Positions 10,512 through 20,219 of a stretch of DNA of 64,000 nucleotides are shown in pieces. A model generated the notes under the pieces. That model searched no databases, was not told the origin of the DNA, and saw nothing but the letters and a program-made list of their open reading frames with translations. Position 1 is the first letter of the stretch; each line of letters begins with the position of its first letter. Position numbers and translations under genes: made by a program. The DNA is from Penium margaritaceum (Eukaryota; Streptophyta; Zygnematophyceae; Desmidiales; Peniaceae), in the NCBI GenBank assembly GCA_023375785.1, contig SZWC01001596.1:187632-251631 (forward strand), in the 5' to 3' direction.

Positions 10512-12715
10512 CTAGCACTCTTGTCCTTTTTCCGGTGCAGTCTCCCCTTCACCTTTGTCTGGTGAGGAATGCTCGTCTGCCCATCTAGTCCTCGCCACTC
10601 CTTCCAATTCTCGATGGAGCCCCTCTTGCTGTATTCCTTCATTCCGTGCCTTGGGACTCCTCCGTGGGGTTACTTTGCATTCTCCTCCCCCAGACCCTCT
10701 TTCCTGCTGCTCCTGCAGACGCCGCGCCACTTCCCCCTGCTCAGCCTGCACTCGCCGTCTAGCATCATCGCTCTCCTCACAGGGCATACAGAGTGGTCCA
10801 TGGAGTCCCGTTTGCATGTTGCTGTACCGATGAGCACATGCAAGGTACACTTGCTGCCTGTAGCTGATGCAGTGCCACCTCTGGATCCGCAGAGGGCCCC
10901 TGCAGGTGGCACATGGCTCACTTCGCGACCTTGTACACCGGAGGCACTGATACAGCAAAATGCGGCCTCCACAGCGCAGCTTCCTCTCCCGCACCTTCTT
11001 AACACATTCACTGTGCGAGAAGCACGCACACTTCTCACACCACGGCGTCCCTCCTCTCAACTCTCTGAGGCAGCTAGGGCAGTCTCCCTCTCTCGTGCCC
11101 GTGCATGAATGTGTCCAGCAACTGCTACAGTTGTCCCGTCCCTCCTCATTGGGTGTAATGCAGGCAGCATGTGCTGCCCTTTTGCAATAGTCGCAATTCC
11201 CATGAGGCGCCTACAGCGTTCTTATGCAGTCACAGCACACGATGCCCGTCACGGCGTCGTGTTCTTGCTCGAGTATGATTCTCACCTTCGCGGGGATTCC
11301 TTTCCTGACCTTCTGGCAGGGCAAGCACAGCCACCCCTTTTCCGCATCCACCATCCCACATTCCTGGTGCGGGTGACGCGTGCAACGCCCGCACTGCCTG
11401 GCAGGCAAACGTATCCTCCTTTCACACCATGGGCAACTGCCTGCACATGGTGTCCTCCTTTCTTCGTGTCCCTTTTCCGCACCTATGCCCCTCGTCTTCC
11501 TTTCTTCCACTTCCGGATCCCTGTTCCATGCTCCTTCCCATCCTGCTCCTGCTCCGGCATCCCTACTTGCTCTTCCTTGCCCCATCCCCGCTTCAATCTT
11601 GGGCCCCTGCTACCCCTCGCTCCTTCCTTGCTGCGGCAATGATCCCGCGCCTGCACTGCATGGGACTCGTGTCATCCCCTCGTCTGCCCTGGCAGCCGCC
11701 CTTCGTCGTCCTTTGTGTGCCTCACGCACTCCTCTAAACGTTGGTCCCCTCGTCAACGAGAATTGATGGGGTTCTCTCTCTGCTCCTCGATCCCTCTGTC
11801 GCCACCCCGGAGTCGTGGGGTGGTCCCATTGACGCGCTGGTACACGATCGGCCGGAGCTCCGGAATGCCTCGTCGTCCTGGGGCGTCCGGGCGTCCTGCC
11901 TTCTCCTCCGATTCCATCTCCATGTCCATGCTGGCGTCCCCTTCGTCCTCCTGGTCCGTTTGGGCGTCAGGCAGGTTGATCATTCGCCGGAGGTAGCAGA
12001 GGGTGGAGTGGTAAATTTTGTCCTTGTGGGGCTAGGGGTTGTGGTGCTGCCGGTGGTAGGTGGTCTCTCAAAAGGCACCACTGAGGCGTCATCTCCTCTG
12101 CCTCATTCACCATTGCCAGCACCTTCCTTCTTACTTCAGGAACATCCCTGTTCCCTAGTGCCCTCATGGCCAATACCGCCTTTCGAGCCGCCATTCCCTC
12201 TTGTCCAGGCAATGCCACCGCATTGCGGTAGAGTTGTTCCACAGGATGAGAATCTGCATATGATCGTGGCGCCCCCCGATCTTTCGCGTCATGACCTTCC
12301 TCTCTCCGCTGCTTCTGGTCCCGTGCCCTGGCCTCGAGGAGTCGCAGCCTTGCCACGCACTTTTCGCAGTGTTGTCCCTCTCCTGGCAGAATTGGCCCAC
12401 ATGGCCGATGGAGTGGCTGATGGAATCCTTCACACGACTCGGTGGCGCCAAAATTGTAACATTCTGTGCAGCATAGGCGCCATTGCACTTCTGCCGCTTG
12501 CCGGTCTTCCTTTCCTCGTTTTTCTCTCTCCTTCCGCATCCTCTCTTTCAGCTGCAGAGCACAGGCCGGACAGACATGCACTGCTCTCTGCTGCAGCAGC
12601 TCCTCCTCCCCAGAGACATGGTGGAGGGCCACCGCGCAGTTGAAGCAGCGCTTCTTCTGTGTCCTCACCGGCCGCTTCCAGTTCCCACACTCCTCTGTTT
12701 CTTCTGTGTCCTCAC
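10512..12715 (-). pseudogene. Gypsy unit 1 extra 3' ORF: PHD-like zinc-finger array
   Basis: This extra reading frame follows integrase and mostly stays in one frame (segments ending at 10512, 11211 and 11967). It repeats a C-x2-C, C-x2-C-x4-H-x2-C, C-x2-C pattern, the C4HC3 spacing of PHD fingers. Examples are CTEC...CEGFHQPLHRPC...CEKC, CGRCTRHPHQEC...CLPC and CATC...CMPC. PHD fingers usually read histone tails; a chromatin-targeting role here is inference. Several ligands are lost in this copy compared with unit 2: CGNC is CGNW, HHVC is HHVS and CEGC is CEGF. There are also stops and a local frame change near 11753. A deletion joins it directly to integrase at about 12700-12716. Confidence 0.75.
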
Positions 12716-13760
12716 CGACCTGGAATTCATCGAGCATGAGGCCGGCATTTGCCCGGTCCACCCCACGTTGTGTTGCGACAGACCCCCGAGTGCGAGCCTC
12801 TTGTAGGCACCTTTGAAGCCAAGCGTCCCGTTGTTTCATTAATTCCACTTCGTCAGCCACCGTTGAACCCTCTTCCCGCGGCGGCACCGGTACGTCAGGC
12901 ATGAGCGGCAGGGTAGCCATGGTCCAATGTTGCTGGACGTGGCACAACATGTAGGGAGAGAAGCTGGTAGAAGAGGGTGGTGTGATGTTGTACTCGTAAA
13001 CGATGTCCTCCAGCAGCTCATCCCATGACGCATTCTCGTCTGACAGCTTACGGATGGTCTAGGTGATGGCACCGTGCATTCGTTCGACTTGACCTTGTGA
13101 TTATGGCCGGTATGGTGCCCCATTGTTGATCTGGATGTTAAAGTAAGCCGCCACCTCCGCAAATGTTCCGGCAAAGTGCGAGCCGTTGTCACACTAGATG
13201 ATCTTGCACCCATCTCCCCGATAGATGACCTATTCTTTCAAGAACGCTGCGGCATGCGCTGCGTCTGCCTTGGGGACAGCCCGAGCCATGACCCACTTGG
13301 TCATGTCGTCGATGCTGAGGATATAGTGGACATTTTTGCATTAGGTAGTGTGGAGGAGGCCATGGAAGTCAATAATGAATTTCTCCATGGGTGCACCAAG
13401 ACGGGCGCACACAAAGCGGGGCTGGTGGATGCGTTGGCAAGGATAATGGCAGATGCAAGTCCCGCATGTTGCAACGACCTCGCCAATCTGCTTTTTTAAC
13501 CGCACCCAGTATACCTGTGGGACTAGAGCCTCGTAGACAATGGCAGATCATGTGTGCATGCGCTCATGCTGCTGCATGATGAGTCGATCTTGCAATAGCA
13601 CCGGGGTACACCAACGCAGTGGGTACGCATCATCTGCCCGTCTCCAGAGTCGCCCCTGCAGCCACACATACTTGTCGAGGTGGCTTTAGCGTCGGAGCGA
13701 ACATGGGCGTCCGGGTAGACCTCCGTCATGATGCGGCCACCAGACTGGATATTGGCTTGT
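12716..13760 (-). pseudogene. Gypsy unit 1 integrase
   Basis: Integrase inserts the cDNA into host DNA. In the right minus-strand frame I read the zinc-binding part (CGTC), the first catalytic Asp in IIDFHG, then MARAVPKADAAHAAAFLKE, CDNGSHFAGTFAE with the second Asp, and GQVERMHGAIT with the Glu, so the DDE triad is visible. Several in-frame stops interrupt it, among them TAG before CDNG, where unit 2 has CAG. The C-terminus (FQVG) runs in frame into the zinc-finger ORF through a deletion, giving an open frame at 11967-12950 that joins both. It is inactive as it stands. Confidence 0.85.
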
Positions 13761-13771
13761 GCCCAATGGGG

Positions 13772-16405
13772 TCACTCGTATGTCTTGGCGGGTGGTTCCT
13801 GCTGCCAATGTGCTAGATCGCCCCCAGGTGCCAAGGCGAGGAGGCAGTTCTGCATCTCCTCAAAAGATTCTGGTGGTGGCAGCACCCTGCCACCTGCCGA
13901 TTCTACATGATGTTGCTCATCACCTGTGCCCGGCCGGAGGGCGTCACTCCGTGTGTGCTTAGAGGAGCTCTGCATGACAGCTAGTTCCGCCGTGCCCATG
14001 GAGGTTGTCGTGGCGGGACGCCGAATGCGGGATGAAGTGCGCTGCGCAATGGCTGGTGGCATGGAAGATGGTGCATCAGCAGCTGGTGCGTTGGTCCCAG
14101 TGGGTTGGGTTGCAGCACGCGCAGGCTCGCGAGTGACAGGTCGGTCATCCACTGGAGGTGGCGCCGCTCCGGATGCGGCGGGTGGTTCCTGGAGGTGAGA
14201 GGTGTTCGGTGCGAATCCCTCATCGCCGTATGATGGTGGATCATGCACCGGCAAGGAGGCTGCTCCGGACGCTACGGGTGGTTCCTGGAGATGAGAGGTG
14301 CTCGTTGCAACTCCCTCATCACCGCAGGACAGTGGATGATGCACCGGAAGGGAGGCTGCCTGGGTCGTTGATGACACTGGTGCAGCAGAGGAAGAGGGAG
14401 GAGAGGGAGGGCGGGGAAGAGGGCCGAAGACCTCAAGTGTGATGAGAGTCTCTCATCGGTCCGGCAGAAAAGATGGAGAGGGAGCAGCTGGAGAAGGGGG
14501 TATCTGATCTGCCGCAAGCAGCTGTGTTACTAGGAAGGTGTCAGTCGCGCTCGTGGATGGTGCGGACCGAGGGCGCACCTGACCCGCGCCATCCTCTATG
14601 CGGGTAGGCGGCGAGAGAGGAGGTTCAGACACCGAATGCGGGATGGCGCTCGATGACGGCGGATTAGTTGAGGAGAGTTCCTCCCCTCCGTGGGGCGATT
14701 CCTCATTGCTGGTGCTCGGACTGGGCTCCGAAGGGGGGGGACTGAGTCGCTGGCGGTGAAGCCAGCGCATGAACACGCTCAGCGCCATGCCATCACGAGG
14801 GTTGGCTGTCCGAGCTGGGAAGATACGACGGAGGCCCGCATGATCATGCTCATCAGCTGCCACATGGCGGTAGGAGGCTCACAGCATGACTCCTCGACGA
14901 GCAAAGGGATGCAGGTTGATGAGGAGGGGGTCTCGTTGCCAATATTGCACCACCCAGTCGAGAAAGCAGCAAAAAGCACTGGCTCCACGTTCGAAAGAGA
15001 GGTCGAGGGGGTAGAGGAAATGGAGGAAGTCGTGACGGTGCAGATTGGAGCTTCTTGTCAGAAATGGGAGAAGGCCGGCCTGGCTGCGTTCTGGGTGATC
15101 GAGAGTCATTTTCCAGTGCAAGAAACAGCGGAAGGCTGCCGGGCCAACAGCAATAGAAAAGTCCAGTGGGTAGAGGTGCCGCAATCCCTCAAGGTGCTCC
15201 TCCCACTCAAAGTCCAGCCTCTGCACGGCACCAATGATGAATGAGCGAGTGACATCACGGATCAGCTGCTGATGCAGGCGGTGCTCGCGATCTTCAACGA
15301 GCTGCTTGGCCTGGTCAACCATCGTACAGATGGCACGGTACTGTTGGGAGACGTCCTCTCGGAGGGACAGAACCCTCGTCCGCTGCTGGAACATGTCTTG
15401 CAATCTGGCAAGGACCGAGGCCCACTCCTCCGCGCACTCTGTACGCAACTACCGTAGTTTAGAGAGCTGAGCGTCAAGCTGCTGCAGCCCTAATGTTAAG
15501 CAAAGCGCCTCCGCCCGCTTTGCCCTGAGGGTGCAGCCCAGTTCTGCGCGTTGGTCAATGAGACGTTGCCCCTCAGCTGCGGGCGGTTCATCACCTCTGT
15601 CAGCGGCCTTGTTCCACGCGTCTTGCCGGTGTCGCACTTCCTGAAGCCTGACTTGGATAGCTACTACTTGCACCTCTTGCTCTTGGACACGTTGGTGGCC
15701 GTTGATGTGGGCAGATTCACACGCAGAGAGGTTGGTCCTAGCCTGTGCAAGGTTCGCGGCAGAGCTGCGCTTATGGCCTGCGTATGACCGCAGCCACGTC
15801 ATGTGTTGCTCCCTGAGCCTCTGCACTCTTCCCGCCCATGTGCAATTCTGGGTTACATGAAGTGCCAATGTTTGCCACAACCCCTCGCCGCAGTGGGGGT
15901 CAGGTGCTTCCGGTGAAGGTGGGGGTGCCGGGCAGGGGTTGTCCATGCCTTAGTTGTCAAGAAGATCTGTTGCATCGGCCATGGTGAGAAGCGCTGCAAG
16001 CGCGCGGGCCTCTAGCTCAGTAGCTGCGCCCGTGTACACCGTGTTTGTAATGAGCTCGTGCTCGTAGCGTGCCCAAGCTGCGTGTTCCATCTCTTGCGTG
16101 GCGTTGGTGGCGTTAGTCCATCGGCAGTCGTCGATAGCATTCGTGTGAGAAGTATGTTCCAAGTCGTCCATAGCTGTATCTGTCTCTGTTGTGGATCGTC
16201 TGCTGTGTAAACGTCGTGAACTGCGCAAATGAGAATTTGAGGGCTGCCGTCGGGGTCCACGAGATGGTACCCGGGCAGTTTGGGGTGGCCGGACGGGATG
16301 GGCGTGCCGCCGTGGTCGTCGGAGGGTGAGGGGCATGTCAAGATCCAGACCGTGTTGATGTGTCGGAGGGTCACCTCGAATCCCCGTCGGTCGTGTGAAG
16401 ACGCG
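13772..16405 (-). pseudogene. Gypsy unit 1 central region: coiled coil, globular part and Pro-rich repeats
   Basis: This is one frame of about 850 codons with scattered stops, lying between the second protease and integrase, where most gypsy elements have only a short connection. In order: a charged linker, a long Gln/Arg/Glu-rich coiled coil (QEQEVQVVAIQVRLQEVRHR), a Trp/Cys/Leu-rich part with two related copies of LYPLD...CCFLDW, and a Pro/Ser/Ala-rich tail. The tail carries 30-odd-residue repeats with SLPVHHPLSCGDEG and TSHLQEPPA. I do not recognise a known domain. The same order appears in unit 2, so it belongs to the element. Confidence 0.6.
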
Positions 16406-17366
16406 TTATCCGAGGAGGATAACATCTTCCGCCGGCGCCTGCATGTGTTCCATGATGCCAGCGTGTACCTCTGTTGGATACTGTGCATGATCCTCCGGAG
16501 AGTCGTTGCTATCCGTGGATGATGCCGGTGCGTTAGCGACGAGTCTCACGAAGCATGCGCCGGTGGATTGATTGCTTGCATGTGCTGAGAGGCCACTGGA
16601 GAGAGCATGCCGTGTCAACAATTGTACATCCTGCTGAGTTGGCACTTTCGTTGCTTCAAAATGAAGCGGGACGTATGATGGCTCCCTGTAATCATCGTGC
16701 AATGTCATGCATTGTCCCCCGAGCAAAATTATGACGTCGCATGCCGTCAGCCAATCGTTTGCAAGGAGGACATCGTATGTAGAGGTTTCACACACCTGGA
16801 TCGGCCAGCTTCGGTGGATGTTTCCGACCTGTAGGGGGAATAAATCAATTTGATCCCTCGGATTGGGTGATTTCCCCTCCTACGGTGCCAAAGCTGAGGT
16901 CTACAGCTCGAACGAGGTTCCACCAATTAAACTGCCAGATGACGCGCATGGCGATTGTGGTATGCGTTGCCCCGGTATCCATGATAGCGACGAATTTCAC
17001 ACCGGCAATCCAGACGGAGCATGAGACGACCGTACATGTGTACTCCGGCATTGGTTGACGGCACAATGTCATCGCTCGCCATGCAAGGTCTCCTGCCTCG
17101 AGGATCTCATGAACAGTCCGTCGGGTCCCATCGACATGATCCCTCGTCATGCGGTGACCCGGCGACTCGAGCCAATAGTTGACTATCCAGCCAGATGGCG
17201 CCAGCGCAACGTTGATTTCTTTAAAGCAGGAATCCATATGTGTAACTTGCCCTGGCAGATTGATGAGGACATCCATCCAGGGTAGCGTGAGGTGAGTTCG
17301 ATCGAAGAATTGCCGGATGGCATTCGCCGCTATGGAACGGACCGCTTTTGCTGGCGTCGGCGACAC
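16406..17366 (-). pseudogene. Gypsy unit 1 second aspartic protease (PR2)
   Basis: This is a retropepsin-like domain placed after RNase H. It shows the active-site motif AIMDTGATHTT (Asp-Thr-Gly codons at 16971-16979), a glycine-rich flap-like region (GTVGGEI) and VLLANDWL, which matches the conserved end of gypsy proteases (normally GMDWL). Retropepsins act as dimers that cut the polyprotein. A frame change near 16800-16845 splits this copy. An alternative is a non-proteolytic retropepsin fold, but the DTG triad argues for a real protease ancestor. Confidence 0.8.
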
Positions 17367-17408
17367 GATTGTCGGGGCGCGCGCCGTGGGTGCAGGGGCA
17401 GAGTCACG

Positions 17409-18023
17409 TCACATGTGGGGAAGCGAATCCCCGTATTCCTTGTGCATCCACCCAGGCGCATCCTTGAAGAGATCGGTTTTGTGTCTCACATTTATGTGAC
17501 CCACATCGTCGTCTTCTTGAGGGAAGCCGTCAAGAGGGTACGCCCAGCGGTACTCCTCAACGGTGAGATAACGTGCTTGACCTTGATTCAAGACAGCCTT
17601 GCCAGAGGGGGGCTCGGGCGGAGGTGGACCACCTCCATGTGACGGTGCTTCAAGGGAACCACGGTCCTTCCATCCTTCACGTGGCAGCCGGCTAAGGGCG
17701 TCTGCGTTGCGATTTGCAAATGCCGGCTGGTACTTGATTGTGAGATTGTATCCTTGGAGAAGCAGGGCCCATTTGCCGAGGATCCCCTCGTGGTTCTACG
17801 TTGTGAGCAGCCACTGGAGGGCCTGATGATCCGTGAGAATGGTGAAGGACTTGCCATTTTTGACGTAATCTCGGTAGAACTGGATGGCCCATAGTACCGC
17901 CGGACATTCTCCCTTCACCGGGGGTTCCAAAGTCCCCGCGTCGTTGAGCGCACGGCTGCCATAGCAGACCACTCTCATCCTGCCGTCATCTCCCCGTTGA
18001 GACAGGATGGCCCCAATGCCCTC
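17409..18023 (-). pseudogene. Gypsy unit 1 RNase H and following linker
   Basis: RNase H removes the RNA strand during reverse transcription. I read GIGAILSQ, VVCYGSRALNDA, ECPAVLWAIQFYRDYV, FTILTDHQALQWLL and NADALSRLPREG, all standard for Ty3/gypsy. Two stops are TAG where unit 2 has CAG: one at 18024, between the RT frame and RNase H, and one after LLTT. The linker to the second protease (QARYLTVEEYRWAYPLDGF) is shared with unit 2. Confidence 0.88.
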
Positions 18024-19820
18024 CTATGAAAAATCTGTTGTGATGACAAACGGCAGGTTGAAGTTTGGGAATTTTAGCATCGGGGCCGTGATGAGGCGGT
18101 GTTTAATCTCGGCCCATGCAAGCTGACATGCTTCAGTCCACTCAAATGGTTCATCTTGATGGGTAAGGCGCTGCAATGGACGAACAATCTTTGCATGGTT
18201 GTGGACAAATTTTTGGTAGAAGTTGACGAATCCGAGGAAGATCTTGACCTGGGATGATGTAATCGGTCGTTTCCAGTCACGGACAGCTGCGATCTTGTCT
18301 GGGTCCGTGGATATGTCCTGTGCATTGATGATGAATCCCAGGAATTCCATGTTGTCTGCCCCGATGACACACTTGGCGGCCTTCAAACGAAGGTTTGCGG
18401 AGCGGAGGGCCAAGAACACAGCGTCGAGTGAAGCCATCAGCTCTTGGAAACGAAATGCAGCGACCATGATGTCATCCACGTAGCAACATGTGTTAGAAAC
18501 ATCGTACAACACCTGGTCCATGACACGTTGAAACGTAGCACTGGCGTTGCGCAGCCCAAAGGGCATGCGAGTCAAGCCGTATAACCCGTCGAGAGTGATG
18601 AAGGCTTCCTTCAACATAGAGTTGCGATCCACGGGGATGGTGTGAAAGGCCGATTTGACGTCGAGTTTAGCAAACCAACTCTCCCCACGCTGACGTTCTT
18701 GGATGTCAACAATGAGCGTCATGGGATATGCGTCTTCAACTGTGACCTTGTTAAGAGCACAGAAGTCAGCACAGAACTGCTTTATACCATCCGGCTTCCC
18801 CACAATCACCAGGTTGGAACGCCACGGGATTTCTACTTTGACGATCACGCCTTGTTCCTTAAGTTCACGCAGACCTTCGTTGATGATGTCTTTCTGGTCC
18901 TGGAGCAAACATCGGGCTTTCTGCTTATGTGGCGGCGCGTCTCATGTGTGAATAACGTGGACTGTGTCAACTGCTCCGATCTCGGCTGTCTTGCCTGCGA
19001 ACACTTCTTCGTGGTATGCAAAGAGCTCCTTGACCTCTTGTTTCTGCTGTTCTGTCAAGCACTCGTAAAGCATGTGGTTCCATCGTTGGGAAGGTGGGAC
19101 CGTTGGTGGTGGTGGCTCTTCGTCTCCTACCAGACCGGCTCCAAGATCAGGGTTTGGATCCCAATAGTCATAGACCTGCAGGTTGAAATTGCGGGAGCCG
19201 CTTGACGAGATGGTGAGGACTCTTGATGGACGTGGCAAAGGCTCATCATTGAGGCGCAGCCAGCCAACGACACTCATTGGTTCGTCATCTGAATCATCCG
19301 AGCTGGCCTCCTGACAGAAAGCAATGTTGTTGTCACACACCAGCATTTTTCCGTTGCGTTCCGCCTCCTTAGCATGATTGTCTGGAATATTTGGTCATGA
19401 TTTCTCCTGCAGAACAGAGCCATCCAAGAGCTGAGGAGGCCGAGGATGAATAAAGGTGGTTGGCACCCTGCCGGGGTCACTTGGGTGTCCATTGGTCGTA
19501 GGGAGGAACAGCCACCCTGGGGACTTCACCGATGGTCTGGGTATTGGCCCATCGGGATCTGAGGTCAATCATCCGTCGGAGCAGCTTGTGCTCGTCCGGG
19601 GTACGGCTGTTCTGGCGTAGCCATGCAGTCCAGCGCGTCTTCCTCCTCGGCTTGTGTTTGGCGGTACATCCTGCTTTGGGAATGCCAAGATAGAGTTTAT
19701 GGCAGCGTGGTCCTCAGCGTAGGCTTCCTCTAATGAGAAGGGGTGGCCAAATTTTGTGGGCATTGATGTCCGTGGTCCCACGATCAGTGCTGCACACGTG
19801 GTATACCCCGATGAGGTCAA
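18024..19820 (-). pseudogene. Gypsy unit 1 reverse transcriptase with N-terminal linker
   Basis: The enzyme copies element RNA into cDNA. The 294-codon frame 18024-18908 covers the core: WRSNLVIVGKPDG, DFCALNKVTVEDAYP, FAKLDVKSAFHTIPV, FGLRNASATFQRVMDQVL, the catalytic box YVDD (18471-18482) and LGFIINAQ. The thumb and connection part (FLGFVNFYQKFV) is complete here, unlike in unit 2. The upstream frame 18942-19346 holds the acidic linker and the RT start (LTEQQKQEVKELFAYHEEVFAG); a frame break lies at about 18910-18942. Further upstream is the protease-RT linker. Stops and shifts make it non-functional. Confidence 0.92.
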
Positions 19821-20215
19821 CTACATGACTCCCTTCGCATAGAACAACGCGGCCTGTGAGGGAATGAGGTAATCTATTCCCAACAGGACATCATAAGTAT
19901 GGGCCACCGTGACTTGCATCCGTACGACTTCATGGATGATGCCCACTTCTAGGAGAAGGTCATCTACGATGCCATGCCCTGCATCCATACCGCCAGATGC
20001 ATTCGTGAACACCTTGGTTGTTGGTCAGATCTTGTGGTTCCAGCCCACCGCTTGCAAAACTTGAAGCGTTACTGTAGTGTGGGTAGTGCCGAGGTCGATG
20101 ATTGCCAGGAACTTCTTGCTGCATATCCACACGAAGCAGCTGGTTACTTCATGGTGGGGAGCCTGTGTTTGCGGTGGTGCCAGGGGCATAGGCCGCCATC
20201 CCCATGTGTCAGGTT
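19821..20215 (-). pseudogene. Gypsy unit 1 first aspartic protease (PR1)
   Basis: This protease domain stands in the usual place between gag and RT. It reads FLAIIDLGTTHTTVT, VFTNASGG and VLLGIDYLIPSQAALFY, matching the retropepsin core. The active-site triplet is Asp-Leu-Gly (codons at 20088-20096) instead of Asp-Ser/Thr-Gly. Unit 2 has the same Leu, so the change predates the split of the two units. In known retropepsins that Ser/Thr supports the active-site network, so this copy may have been weak or inactive even when the element was young. An internal stop is also present. Confidence 0.78.
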
Positions 20216-20219
20216 CGGC

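Noticed and set aside
11741-12643. 300-codon plus-strand frame, and 26368-27135
   Set aside because: These are opposite to the zinc-finger ORF; the plus strand is C/T-rich there, so long shadows without stops arise. No domain is seen.
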